DNA of 64,000 bases from Paenibacillus ginsengihumi DSM 21568. GTDB taxonomy: Bacteria > Bacillota > Bacilli > Paenibacillales > NBRC-103111. Shown here in pieces: positions 22,587-31,035 of this stretch. The translations under genes and the position numbers were made by a program. Location: contig NZ_KB905548.1 of NCBI RefSeq assembly GCF_000380965.1, positions 124,001 through 188,000 on the forward strand, given 5' to 3'. Positions within the stretch are counted from its first letter, which is position 1. The number at the start of each line of letters is the position of its first letter. Under the pieces are notes generated by a model, which had not been told where the DNA came from, did not search any database, and saw only the letters and a list, made by a program, of their open reading frames with translations.

Positions 22587-23336
22587 ATGGAAGCGATGTT
22601 GTGGGGCGGCTTCGCCTCATCGCTGGCAACGGCGTTAGGAGCGGTTCCCGTTCTTTTCATGAGATCGTTGTCCCACCTCTGGAAAGACGTGCTGCTCGCC
22701 TTCGCCGCGGGGATCATGGTCTCCGCATCCATGTACAGCCTGATTCCTTCCGCGCTGGATTTATCCAGTCTGACGGTTGTCGCAATCGGCGTATTGCTCG
22801 GCACGGTGACGCTGACGCTGCTGGAGAAGCTGGTGCCGCATATCGATCTGGAGCACGCGGCAGGCGGGTCCGTCTTTCCGGCCAAAATGCCGCTGGAGCG
22901 GCGCTCGATTCTTTTTCTCACGGCGATGACGCTGCACAATTTGCCCGAAGGCTTGTCTGTCGGGGTCAGCTACGCCAGCGGCAGGGAAGATCTCGGCCCG
23001 CTGGTGGCGCTGTCCATGGGACTGCAGAACGCGCCGGAAGGCTTTCTGATCGCCTTGTTCCTGATCGTCAACAAAGTTCCGAAGGCGGCGGCCATCCTGT
23101 TCGCGTTTTTTACCGGCCTGCTTGAATTCGTCAGCTGCATTGTCGGCTATTATATGACGTCCGTCGTGAGCGGGCTCATTCCTTACGGACTGGCCTTTGC
23201 CGGCGGCGCCATGCTGTTCATCGTCTACAAGGAGCTGATTCCGGAAAGCCACGGCCATGGCTACGAACGTTCGGCCACCTTCGCCTTTATTATCGGGCTG
23301 CTGACGATGATCGTGTTAACCGAAACGTTGGGCTGA
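22587..23336 (+). CDS. ZIP family divalent metal transporter
   Basis: ZIP proteins import zinc, iron or manganese across the cytoplasmic membrane. The 249-residue protein has eight hydrophobic segments and the paired metal-site motifs HNLPEG (H about 116) and QNAPEG, typical of the GufA subgroup. A histidine-bearing stretch ESHGHGYER lies before the last helix. ATG at 22587 has GGAGG upstream. It is monocistronic by spacing. Metal specificity cannot be read from the sequence. Confidence 0.93.
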   Translation: MEAMLWGGFASSLATALGAVPVLFMRSLSHLWKDVLLAFAAGIMVSASMYSLIPSALDLSSLTVVAIGVLLGTVTLTLLEKLVPHIDLEHAAGGSVFPAKMPLERRSILFLTAMTLHNLPEGLSVGVSYASGREDLGPLVALSMGLQNAPEGFLIALFLIVNKVPKAAAILFAFFTGLLEFVSCIVGYYMTSVVSGLIPYGLAFAGGAMLFIVYKELIPESHGHGYERSATFAFIIGLLTMIVLTETLG

Positions 23337-23368
23337 CAGCGGGCGGCGCCCGCCGAACGGGGAACGTT

Positions 23369-23430
23369 TTGCCACGGAGCTGCGGTTATGGTATATTAGG
23401 CAGTGCCTAATTGGTTTAGGTGCTGCCTAA
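23369..23430 (+). promoter_or_regulatory. Promoter with paired palindromic operators upstream of HTH gene
   Basis: TTGCCA (23369-23374) and TATATT (23392-23397) are separated by 17 bp. Two near-identical palindromes follow: TTAGGCAGTGCCTAA (23396-23410) and TTAGGTGCTGCCTAA (23416-23430), spaced 20 bp, two helical turns. They cover the start site, so a dimeric repressor would block transcription. The HTH protein encoded just downstream is the natural candidate. Confidence 0.7.
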
Positions 23431-23456
23431 TTTTATATCGGAGGATGGAACGACGC

Positions 23457-23699
23457 ATGCTGACATGGATGCTGAAGCAGGTGATGGCGGACAAAGGCAT
23501 ACGTACAGGCGTGGAGCTCGCCAGGCTTTTATGGGAGAAGGCGGGATACCGGCTGTCTGCGCCGTCCGTCAGCGCGCTGATCAACGGCGAGCCGAAGCAG
23601 ATGAAGGCCGATACGCTGGACGCGCTTTGCACTGCCCTGGACTGCAAGCCTGGCGATTTGTGGGCGCACACCCCCTCGCGCGTGCGGGGCGCTTCATGA
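23457..23699 (+). CDS. Small XRE/Cro-type HTH regulator
   Basis: The 80-residue protein is almost entirely a helix-turn-helix domain (MLKQVMADKGIRTGVELARLLWEKAGYRLSAPSVSALINGEPKQMKADTLDALCTALDCKPGDLW), of the HTH_26 kind. ATG at 23457 follows GGAGG at 23441-23445 with a 11-12 nt gap; ATG 23445 is too close to the ribosome binding site. Two palindromes overlap its promoter, suggesting autoregulation. It is followed by a REP-like repeat and then peptide deformylase. Confidence 0.85.
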   Translation: MLTWMLKQVMADKGIRTGVELARLLWEKAGYRLSAPSVSALINGEPKQMKADTLDALCTALDCKPGDLWAHTPSRVRGAS

Positions 23700-23764
23700 A
23701 AGCGATCACCTCTGCGGTGTTGAAATTTGGCCCGTGGATTACCGCCAAATTTTCAAGAAATAGA
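23697..23764 (+). repeat. REP-like family A unit (partial)
   Basis: The second hairpin of the family A unit is present: CACCTCTGCGGTGTTGAAAT then ACCGCCAAATTTTCAAGA. It lies between the HTH gene and the deformylase and overlaps the end of the HTH gene. Confidence 0.7.
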
Positions 23765-23780
23765 AAGTGAGGAACAACCT

Positions 23781-24299
23781 ATGACCGTAAAAGCGATTTT
23801 GCCCTTTGGCGACCCGGTGCTGCGCAAAAAGGCGAAGCCAGTGACCGAATTTAATGCAAGGCTGGCGCGCGTGCTGGACGATTTGCGGGAGACGCTGTAT
23901 GCGGAGGAAGGAAGGGCTGGCCTGGCGGCGCCGCAGATCGGGATTTTGCGCAGAGTGGCCGTGCTCGATTGCGGCAGCGGGTTGATCGAGCTGATCAACC
24001 CGGAGATCGTCGAACGGCGCGGCGAGCAGACCGGACCGGAGGCGTGCCTGTCGTTTCCCGGCTATTACGGGCCGGTGAAGCGGGCTGCTTACGTCAAGGT
24101 AAGGACGATGGACCGCAGCGGAGCGGAGCGACTGATCGAAGCCGAGGACTACGTCGCCCGGTGCATGCAGCATGAGATCGATCACCTGGACGGCGTGCTG
24201 TTCATCGACCATGTGAAGGAACCGGTGCTAAGGCATGAGCATACCGGGCAAACCGTCCGGCTGCTGGACGTGATCGCTTTGTCGAACCGGAATTTGTAG
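23781..24299 (+). CDS. def: Peptide deformylase
   Basis: Peptide deformylase removes the formyl group from the initiator methionine of new proteins. The 172-residue protein has motif 1 (GLAAPQIG), motif 2 (EACLS, where most enzymes have EGCLS; the metal-binding cysteine is kept) and motif 3 (QHEIDHLDG, giving the two metal-binding histidines and catalytic glutamate). ATG at 23781 has GTGAGG upstream. It stands alone without fmt, so it may be a second deformylase. The Gly-to-Ala change is unusual but seen in some Bacillota enzymes by my recollection. Confidence 0.92.
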   Translation: MTVKAILPFGDPVLRKKAKPVTEFNARLARVLDDLRETLYAEEGRAGLAAPQIGILRRVAVLDCGSGLIELINPEIVERRGEQTGPEACLSFPGYYGPVKRAAYVKVRTMDRSGAERLIEAEDYVARCMQHEIDHLDGVLFIDHVKEPVLRHEHTGQTVRLLDVIALSNRNL

Positions 24300-24483
24300 G
24301 CCGGCCAGCAGCGCTTCTGCTCCCTTGTGTTGCCGGGTTTCATCTATGCATAGCAAGGGGATGGACCTTGAGATTTTAACGGCATCAGCTGTTCGGATGG
24401 GGGCGCTTCCGGTGGAGCATACTATAATCCAATGATCCAGGAAGAACAGCAGGTAAGCAATGCTTTGGAAGGGAGATGCGGGA

Positions 24484-24738
24484 ATGAATCGCAAAGAGCT
24501 GGAGGAGCAGCTTGCCCAGACGCTGGAGGAAGGAGAGCTCGTCAAGCCGGATGCCGGGGAGACGGCCCGCCGCAAGCTGCCGCACAAGACGGAAATCCGC
24601 ATTCAGACGCCGCACGATCCGATCCGCGAGGAGACCCGGCAATACCGGCGCATGGCACAGGAAATCGACGGGCGCTACGACAAATACGGCAGCAACGAGC
24701 CGAACGGGGACGGCCCGGCATCGGAGACGCAGAAGTGA
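24484..24738 (+). CDS. Small hydrophilic protein of unknown function
   Basis: The 84-residue protein is highly charged (MNRKELEEQLAQTLEEGELV, then a basic middle and IREETRQYRRMAQEIDGRYDKYG). It has no membrane segment or signal peptide and no family I recognise. The ATG follows GGGAGATGCGGGA. Codon use matches its neighbours, which supports a real gene. It stands alone. Confidence 0.65.
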   Translation: MNRKELEEQLAQTLEEGELVKPDAGETARRKLPHKTEIRIQTPHDPIREETRQYRRMAQEIDGRYDKYGSNEPNGDGPASETQK

Positions 24739-24788
24739 CCGGCGGGTCGCTTCTTTTTTTTTTGCGTAACCTTTCGCCTGGGGTTTGG

Positions 24789-24898
24789 TTAACGCTTGCC
24801 GCAAAGCTTATTCGACGTGAAAACGATTTGACATTGTACCGCATGCAAGCAGCCTTAATTCGCATGTTTGGCTACCCAATGCAGCGTTCTTCACGGCC
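24789..24898 (-). repeat. MITE-like family M, diverged partial copy
   Basis: TAACGCTTGCC, AGCTTATT, AAACGATTTGACATTGTA, AAGCAGCCTTA, GGCTACCCAAT and CAGCGTT occur in the same order as in the reverse complement of 59719-59904. The copy is recognisable over about 110 bp and then diverges. Confidence 0.65.
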
Positions 24899-25021
24899 GA
24901 AGCAACGGCAAGCGCAATATGAGCAGAGCCTGGACCGAAGCGGCGGTGTAGCGGGGAGCGGCATGCTTCTCCTTTGCTGCCCGCACCAGCGGCCCTGCTA
25001 CGAGAAGGCTCGGCCAAACGC

Positions 25022-25056
25022 AAAACCGTCCTGACAACGATTGTCAAGACGGTTTT
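25022..25056 (-). terminator. Terminator of MFS exporter gene
   Basis: AAAACCGTC and TGACAA pair with TTGTCA and GACGGTTTT around a short loop. The hairpin ends seven bases from the stop codon of the minus-strand MFS gene. Confidence 0.7.
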
Positions 25057-25062
25057 GCTATA

Positions 25063-26703
25063 TTAACCGGCCGCGCCGCCAGCCGCCGGCTCCTTGTGCG
25101 AGCCTTCGCCGTCCGCTCCCGGTTCGGCATCGGCCTTCGGGCTGCGGTTGCTGGTGCGCAGCGGAATTTCTTTCAGGAAGAAAGCGAGCGCGAGCGCCGC
25201 GATCATGACGAATGTTCCGGTCAGAAACACCTGCGCCAGCGAGTGGCTCAAAGCGTCCCGCAGCATGCCGACCATCTGGTCGAACAACCGGTGCTGCTCC
25301 GCCGGCAGGCCGGCCTGGATGGCGGCGAGCTTCGGCTGATCCAGCAAAATTTGCGGGTTCAGGAACTCCTTGAACGTTTCGGCTGTCTGCGGGTCGACCT
25401 TGGACAGATCGGGCGCCTGGCCGCTGGCGGCGTACTCCGCCAGCCGCGAACGGATGCCTGCCGCCATGATCGTGCCCATGACGGCGATGCCGATCGTGCC
25501 GCCCATATTGCGGAACAGCTGGGACGAGGCGGTTGCGACGCCGAGGTCCTTCGGATCGACGGCGTTCTGCACGGTCAGCGAGAAGACCGACATGCCCGGC
25601 CCGAGACCGAAGCCGAATACGATCATGCTGGTCACGGCGAGCGCAATGCTGTGCGTAAAATGCATCAGCACCGTGCCGAGAACCATGACGGCGATGCCGA
25701 TCAGCGCGTAGTTTTTGTATTTTCCCGTCCGCGTCATCAGCTGGCCGGTCAGCGTGCTCGTGATCATCATGCCGACCATCAGCGGCATCGTCACATACCC
25801 GGATACGGTCGGCGATACGCCAAGCACGCCCTGCGTCAAAAACGGCATGTACATGATCGCTCCCATCATGCCCGCGTTGATCATAAAGCCGACCGTGTTG
25901 GACACCGTGACGATGCTGTTGCGGAACAAGGACAGCGGCAATACCGGGCTCTTCGCCCGCGTTTCGACGAATAGGAACAGCGCCAGCGAAACGGCCGTGA
26001 AGGCGAACAAGCCGATTATTTGCGGGGAGCCCCAGGCGTAATTGGTTCCCGCCCATGAGAAGGCGATCAGCATCGGAACGATCGTCAAGGTCAGAAAGAG
26101 TGAGCCGAGATAATCGATCGACACCGCTTCCTTCCGCTCCACGCTCGGAAACAGCAGCCAAATCATGACGAAGGCGATAATGCCGAGCGGCAGGAACAGC
26201 CAGAACACCCAGTGCCAAGCCAAGTGGTCCACGACGTAACCGCCAAGCGTAGGGCCGACGACGCTGGAAAGCCCGAAGACGGCGCCCATAATGCCGGACC
26301 AGCGTCCCCTCTCCCGCGGAGAGAACAAATCGCCGATCGCCGTAAAGGCGGTCGCCATAATGATGCCGGCGCCGATGCCCTGCACGCCCCGGAAGGCGAT
26401 CAGCTGAAAAATATCTTTGGATAACCCCGACAGGAAAGCCCCGATCATAAAAAAGACGATGCCGCTCAAGATGAACGGCTTCCTTCCGTATATGTCGGAC
26501 AGCTTGCCGACGAGCACGGTGGCGATGGTCGATGTGAGCATAAAAATCGTAATGACCCAGGTGTAATAGTCGATGCCGCCGAGCGTGGCGATAATTCTCG
26601 GCAGCGCCGTTCCGACGATCGTCTGGTTGATCGCGGCGAAGAACATCGATACGATGATGGCGAACATGATGGTCATTTTGCGTTTGTGCGAAAGGTGTTC
26701 CAC
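25063..26703 (-). CDS. DHA2-type 14-helix MFS drug/proton antiporter
   Basis: The 546-residue protein has 14 hydrophobic segments. The MFS loop motif GKLSDIYGRKPFILSG follows helix 2, and the antiporter motif C-like GLSSVVGPTLGGYVVD sits in helix 5, as in EmrB/QacA-type multidrug exporters. The C-terminal tail is hydrophilic (SPKADAEPGADGEGSHKEP). The start is GTG at 26703 with GAGAGGAG upstream. No adaptor (EmrA) or regulator gene adjoins it. The 26704-27082 gap carries its AT-rich promoter region. Confidence 0.93.
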   Translation of the reverse strand: MEHLSHKRKMTIMFAIIVSMFFAAINQTIVGTALPRIIATLGGIDYYTWVITIFMLTSTIATVLVGKLSDIYGRKPFILSGIVFFMIGAFLSGLSKDIFQLIAFRGVQGIGAGIIMATAFTAIGDLFSPRERGRWSGIMGAVFGLSSVVGPTLGGYVVDHLAWHWVFWLFLPLGIIAFVMIWLLFPSVERKEAVSIDYLGSLFLTLTIVPMLIAFSWAGTNYAWGSPQIIGLFAFTAVSLALFLFVETRAKSPVLPLSLFRNSIVTVSNTVGFMINAGMMGAIMYMPFLTQGVLGVSPTVSGYVTMPLMVGMMITSTLTGQLMTRTGKYKNYALIGIAVMVLGTVLMHFTHSIALAVTSMIVFGFGLGPGMSVFSLTVQNAVDPKDLGVATASSQLFRNMGGTIGIAVMGTIMAAGIRSRLAEYAASGQAPDLSKVDPQTAETFKEFLNPQILLDQPKLAAIQAGLPAEQHRLFDQMVGMLRDALSHSLAQVFLTGTFVMIAALALAFFLKEIPLRTSNRSPKADAEPGADGEGSHKEPAAGGAAG

Positions 26704-27082
26704 GAATCCGTTGCTCCTCTCTATGTGTGGATAGCCTGCAGCTTGGTGGAAAAAAAGAAAAAGCTCAGGCGAACCTGGCTTGCAAGCGGCATAACGTCAT
26801 TTGCTTAGAATCGGCCTCAAATTGGTCGTAACGGTTCCTCCCTTGAATATTATAATTTACAAAATAAAATAATTAGCAAATAAGCATTTCCTAAATATAT
26901 CATTTCCATGGGCAAAAGTAAATCGTTTTCTTTGTTGCCGAAGTTCCCGGCTTTGCTGCCATAGGCTGTTTGTCGACGCTCAAACGGACGACAGGCGCAA
27001 CGGCTTTTCTTTAACGCCGCTTTGACAGCTGTTATAATGGATTGGAAAGATTCGAATCGAAGCCGGAAGGAGGGCGCTTGGC
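26704..27082. other. Divergent intergenic region, no gene seen
   Basis: The gap between the MFS exporter and the Rieske gene has an AT-rich core (26847-26925) with several TAATTT/AAATTA blocks that likely contains the exporter promoter. No operator palindrome, ORF or RNA structure stood out. Confidence 0.5.
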
Positions 27083-28831
27083 ATGAGCGTGAAGGAAGCA
27101 GCGGAAAAGTGGATTTTTGCAGGTGATTTGGAAGCGCTTCAAAAGGAAGGCGTCAAGGTGGTGAAGGGCGGCATCGCCGTATTTTATCACGAGAACCAGG
27201 TCTATGCGGTCGATAACCGCTGCCCGCATCTCGGCTTTCCGCTTCACTTGGGGACGCTGTGCGACGGGATGCTGACCTGTCATTGGCACCATGCGCGCTT
27301 TGACGTATGCAGCGGGGGAACGCTCGATCCGTGGGCCGACGATGTGCCCTCGCACGAGGTCAAGATCGAGGACGGCGGCGTCTGGGTCAACCCGCGTTCC
27401 CGCTCCGAACGGCATGTCGAGCGGCATGTGCAGCGGCTGCGGGAGGGGCTTGAGCAGAATATCGGCATCGTCATTGCGAAGGCGGTCGTCGGCCTACTCG
27501 AGGCCGGCTACCCGGAGAAGGATATTGCCCGCATCGGCGTCGAGTTCGGCACAAGCGTCGCCGGCGGCTGGAACGCCGGGCTCACCATCCTGACCGCGAT
27601 GACCCGCGTCCTGCCGAAGCTCGACAAGCAGGGCAAGCTGCTGGCGCTGTACCACGGGCTGCTGCACGTCGCACGCAGCAGCGCGGGCAGGCCGGAGCGG
27701 CGGCTGCTCAGCCGGCTGCCGGGCGACGAGGTGAACCCGGAGCGGCTCGCCGCCTGGTACCGCAGCTGTATCGAGGTCAGGGATACGCGCGGAGCCGAGC
27801 GCATCCTGCTGGCAGCCATCGACCGCGGCATGAGCGACGAGCGGGTGGCGGAGATGCTGCTGCTGGCCGTCACCGACCATTTTTATTTGGACGGCGGCCA
27901 CACGCTCGATTTTCATAACAAGGCGTTCGAGGCGCTCGACTGGGCGGGCGAGGAGCGCAAGGTGCCGGTGCTGGCCTCGCTCGTGCCGCTGCTGGCTAGC
28001 CCGACCAGAAGTGAGGAGCTGCATCATTGGCAGGCGCCGATCAATCTGGTCGCCCCGCTCAAGGAAGCGTTCGCCAGGCTGGAGGCCCATCGTCCTGCGG
28101 CCCGGCAGCCGCTGGGTCCGGACGAAGAGGAGCAGCTGCTTGCCGCTTTGCTCGGCGATGACGTCCTTGGGACGTTCCGCCTGCTCACGGAACGGCTGGA
28201 GAGCGGATGCGATCCGGTCCAGCTGGCGCCGCTGGTGGCTCTGGCCGCCGCCGAGCGGATCGTCCGGTTCCATACGCAGAACGACTTCGGCGACTGGATT
28301 GCCGTGCTGCATACGTTCACGCACGCCCATGCCGTCTGCGAGGTGCTGCAAAGAAGCGCACATCCGCTCCTGCTGCGCGCGTTGTTTTACAGTGCGGCCG
28401 CGATTTATTTGGACCGGTTCCTGAACGTGCCCGCCGCTTCGCGCCCCAAGGGCGAAGGCAGCGGACCCGCGCCGCAAGCGGTGCAATTGCTCGAGCTGCT
28501 GGACCGCCGGCAGCAGGTGAACGAGACCGCCGAATGGGTGGCCGGATATTTGCGAAGGGGCGGCGACCGGGCGGCGCTGATCAACACGCTCGGCCATGCG
28601 CTGCTGCGCGAGGATGCGGAATTCCATTCGTTCCAAATGTACGAAGCGGCTGTCGTCGAGTACGATCGTTGGGAGAGGCGGACGGACGCGTTCGCCGAGC
28701 GCGCCAGGGAGACGCTGCTGCTGGCCGCTGCCCGCTATTTGGCGGCGCATGCGCCTACGGCGCGCGAGCTGCCGCATACGGCCCGGATCGCCTGGCGGCT
28801 TCATCGCGGCGAAAAGCTGTTTGAGGAGTAG
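27083..28831 (+). CDS. Rieske [2Fe-2S] protein with long helical C-terminal domain
   Basis: The first 110 residues form a Rieske ferredoxin domain with cluster ligands C47-x-H49 and C66-x2-H69 (CPHLG and CHWHHARFD). The remaining about 470 residues are leucine- and alanine-rich helices without a recognised catalytic motif; histidines such as YHGLLH and HALLR are spread through it. The product is cytosolic and 582 residues long. ATG 27083 has GGAAGGAGGG upstream. A role as an oxidoreductase electron-transfer partner is likely, but substrate is unknown. Confidence 0.85.
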   Translation: MSVKEAAEKWIFAGDLEALQKEGVKVVKGGIAVFYHENQVYAVDNRCPHLGFPLHLGTLCDGMLTCHWHHARFDVCSGGTLDPWADDVPSHEVKIEDGGVWVNPRSRSERHVERHVQRLREGLEQNIGIVIAKAVVGLLEAGYPEKDIARIGVEFGTSVAGGWNAGLTILTAMTRVLPKLDKQGKLLALYHGLLHVARSSAGRPERRLLSRLPGDEVNPERLAAWYRSCIEVRDTRGAERILLAAIDRGMSDERVAEMLLLAVTDHFYLDGGHTLDFHNKAFEALDWAGEERKVPVLASLVPLLASPTRSEELHHWQAPINLVAPLKEAFARLEAHRPAARQPLGPDEEEQLLAALLGDDVLGTFRLLTERLESGCDPVQLAPLVALAAAERIVRFHTQNDFGDWIAVLHTFTHAHAVCEVLQRSAHPLLLRALFYSAAAIYLDRFLNVPAASRPKGEGSGPAPQAVQLLELLDRRQQVNETAEWVAGYLRRGGDRAALINTLGHALLREDAEFHSFQMYEAAVVEYDRWERRTDAFAERARETLLLAAARYLAAHAPTARELPHTARIAWRLHRGEKLFEE

Positions 28832-28861
28832 GCCGCGTCACCTTTCTGAAGGGAGAGTCGG

Positions 28862-29083
28862 ATGAAAGGCAAAAATATGAAGCTGAGAATCATCTGAATC
28901 ATTCCGATTGCCGCCATGTATATCGCTTTTATCGTTCTGTCGGTCTTCGTGCTGATTCATATGGACGGAATTAGAGAAATCAACCAATTGGGAATGTGGA
29001 TAGCGCTGCTGCTTCTCCTCCTGCTGACGGCGCTGTTCGGCACATTTCGGATTTTGGCGTGGATCAGGGAGGGCAAAATGTGA
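28862..29083 (+). pseudogene. Small two-helix membrane protein gene with in-frame TGA
   Basis: An ATG at 28862 with GAAGGGAGAG upstream opens a frame that meets TGA at codon 12 (28895-28897). The same frame then continues open to 29083 and would encode two membrane helices (IPIAAMYIAFIVLSVFVLIHM and MWIALLLLLLLTALFGTF). ATG at 28916 could restart a 55-residue product but has no good ribosome binding site. This looks like a recent nonsense mutation or sequencing error. Confidence 0.5.
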
Positions 29084-29150
29084 GCCACAGGCAGCCGAAT
29101 GCAGCTTGCGGCTCCGTTCGGCGCGGACAGAGCCTCCTGTCTGCGCCTTT

Positions 29151-29423
29151 TTACTCCAATAGGAGCGAAGCCCAGAGGATGAACCCGGTCGTCAAGGGCA
29201 CAATCGCTACCCCAACGATAACCGAGACGAGGAAGCCTCGGGTTTTGACGAAGCTTTTTACTCTACCAAGGTACGAAATGCGTTCATCATCATCGATTTG
29301 CCTCAGGCATTTCTGCAGCAAAGCTTCCGCTTCCTTCTCGCCGACTTCCTGCAATTGCTCCCACAGCTTCTCATGCAGAGCTTGAATGCGCTCGTAATGT
29401 TCGCTTTCTTTGAGTATAGCCAA
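29151..29423 (-). CDS. Small membrane-anchored protein of unknown function
   Basis: The 90-residue protein has an amphipathic, acidic helical N-terminal part (YERIQALHEKLWEQLQEVGEKEAEALLQKCLRQ) and a C-terminal membrane helix (FLVSVIVGVAIVPLTTGFILWASLLL). The start is TTG at 29423 with AAGGAGG ten bases upstream. It sits 15 bp downstream of the ABC-2 operon and may be its last gene. No family recognised. Confidence 0.65.
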   Translation of the reverse strand: MAILKESEHYERIQALHEKLWEQLQEVGEKEAEALLQKCLRQIDDDERISYLGRVKSFVKTRGFLVSVIVGVAIVPLTTGFILWASLLLE

Positions 29424-29438
29424 GATCGCTAAGCCTCC

Positions 29439-30224
29439 TTACGACCCGGTCGAACGATAATGCTTGACCCCGAACTGCCACACCAGCAGGCACGGCACGA
29501 TGAAGGCGACTCCCGCCAGGGGCGTCAGCATATAGAGCGTTTCGTTATGGGCTTCCGTTTTGTCCAAAATGTACATCAGCGGCAAATAGTTGACACAGCC
29601 GAACGGGATGACGTACGTGAAGAAGCGGGTCGCCCACTTGTGATAAATGTTCAGCGGGTACTGCGCCAGCTCGCGGCCGCCGTCCGTAAAAATATTGACG
29701 ACCTCCAGGCCCTGAATCGTCCAGAAGCAGAGCGTGGCCGCGAGGATGAAGATGCCGGTAAAAATAAATATGCCGCTGATCACCATCAGGATCAAGGTGA
29801 TGACCTTCAAGGCGGTCCATTCCACGCTGAGGCCGGACAGCGCCCACGCCAGGACGACGACGCCCTGGATCAGCCGGCCGAAGCGCGTAAATTCGAACTT
29901 CGAGCCGAGCACTTGCAGGGCGGTGCTGCGCGGGCGGACGAGCAGCCGGTCGAAGTCGCCGCCTGCCACCAGCGAGGAGAAGGCGTCGAAGCCGCGGGCG
30001 AAGCATTCGCTGATGGCGAACGCCATATGAATGACGGCGAAGCAGAGCGCCACCTCGTGGAAGCTCCAGTCTTGCAGTTGGCCGAACCGCTCGAACAAAA
30101 AATACAAGCCGGCGAATACCGAAAACGGAACGAAAAATTGGCCGATGGACAAAAGCCAGAACGACGTTCGGTACTGCATCTGGGCTTTGAACTGCAAGAG
30201 CAAATATTTGAAATAAAGCGTCAA
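29439..30224 (-). CDS. ABC-2 type transporter permease (DUF990-like)
   Basis: The 261-residue protein has six membrane helices and resembles the ABC2_membrane_6 (DUF990) permeases, with the conserved LVAGGDFDRLLVRPRS loop after helix 3. Together with the permease at 30232-31035 and ATPase at 31032-32009 it forms a three-gene exporter with two different permease subunits. It is seven bases downstream of the other permease. Substrate unknown. Confidence 0.9.
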   Translation of the reverse strand: MTLYFKYLLLQFKAQMQYRTSFWLLSIGQFFVPFSVFAGLYFLFERFGQLQDWSFHEVALCFAVIHMAFAISECFARGFDAFSSLVAGGDFDRLLVRPRSTALQVLGSKFEFTRFGRLIQGVVVLAWALSGLSVEWTALKVITLILMVISGIFIFTGIFILAATLCFWTIQGLEVVNIFTDGGRELAQYPLNIYHKWATRFFTYVIPFGCVNYLPLMYILDKTEAHNETLYMLTPLAGVAFIVPCLLVWQFGVKHYRSTGS

Positions 30225-30231
30225 GCGGATT

Positions 30232-31035
30232 TCACCCTCCTTGGACGACGACTCTGCGCAACGCCTTGTTCAGCGCCAGGCGGCCGAGCACGAATAGGGC
30301 GGCAAGCCAGACCAGCTGCTGGCCGATGCCGAGCAGCGCCTCATGAGCCGGTATATGTCCCGAATAGACGCGAAACGGCATGTCCGCTGTCAAGTAAAAC
30401 GGCAGCAGGTACACGATCTGCTGCACCCATTCCGGCATGAGCGGGACGGGAACGACTCGGCCGGCGAAAAATTCCCCGATCAAGCTGAACACGAGCAGCG
30501 ATCCGCTGGGCGACAAGGTGATGAACACGGAAATGTAGATGAACATGGAGATCGCCACCAGCAGCAGCATCCCGAGGATCAGCGAAACGAGAAACAGGAC
30601 GAAAGCGGCGGGATCGGGCGGCAGCGACATCCGGTACGGCTCCGGCAGGAGGAAGGCGACGGCCAGAATAGGGAAGCAGCGCAGCAGCGCGCTTGACAGC
30701 CGCTGGGCCAGCAGCTTCGCATACCAGAAGCCGTACAGATCGGCCGGTCGGCACAGCTCGTAGGCGATATTGCCGCTTGTGATCAGCTGGAACAGCTCGT
30801 TATCGCGAAACCACAGCATGATCAGCGCGAGGAACGATTGCTGCAACCAAATATATGTAACCAGCTGCGGCAGCGTCATCGGCGGCATGGCGGCGGCATG
30901 GCTGTAGAAGGCTTCATAAATCATAATGAACATGAAGCCCCAGAAAAACTGCGTCGCCACTCCGGCGAAGGCGGCTGCCCGATACTGCATGCCGTGCAGC
31001 AGCCGAAGCTTGAGCACGGAAGAATAAGGCTTCAT
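30232..31035 (-). CDS. ABC-2 type transporter permease
   Basis: The 267-residue protein has six membrane helices and the counterpart loop LITSGNIAYELCRPADLYGFWYAK, where the paralogous permease has GGDFDRLLVRPRS. It pairs with the downstream permease in a heteromeric membrane channel. Its ATG overlaps the stop of the ATPase gene (ATGA), so synthesis is coupled. Confidence 0.9.
   Translation of the reverse strand: MKPYSSVLKLRLLHGMQYRAAAFAGVATQFFWGFMFIMIYEAFYSHAAAMPPMTLPQLVTYIWLQQSFLALIMLWFRDNELFQLITSGNIAYELCRPADLYGFWYAKLLAQRLSSALLRCFPILAVAFLLPEPYRMSLPPDPAAFVLFLVSLILGMLLLVAISMFIYISVFITLSPSGSLLVFSLIGEFFAGRVVPVPLMPEWVQQIVYLLPFYLTADMPFRVYSGHIPAHEALLGIGQQLVWLAALFVLGRLALNKALRRVVVQGG

Noticed and set aside
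23457-24299. HTH gene plus deformylase considered as a toxin-antitoxin pair
   Set aside because: The deformylase has all catalytic motifs and its own ribosome binding site; a repeat unit separates the genes.
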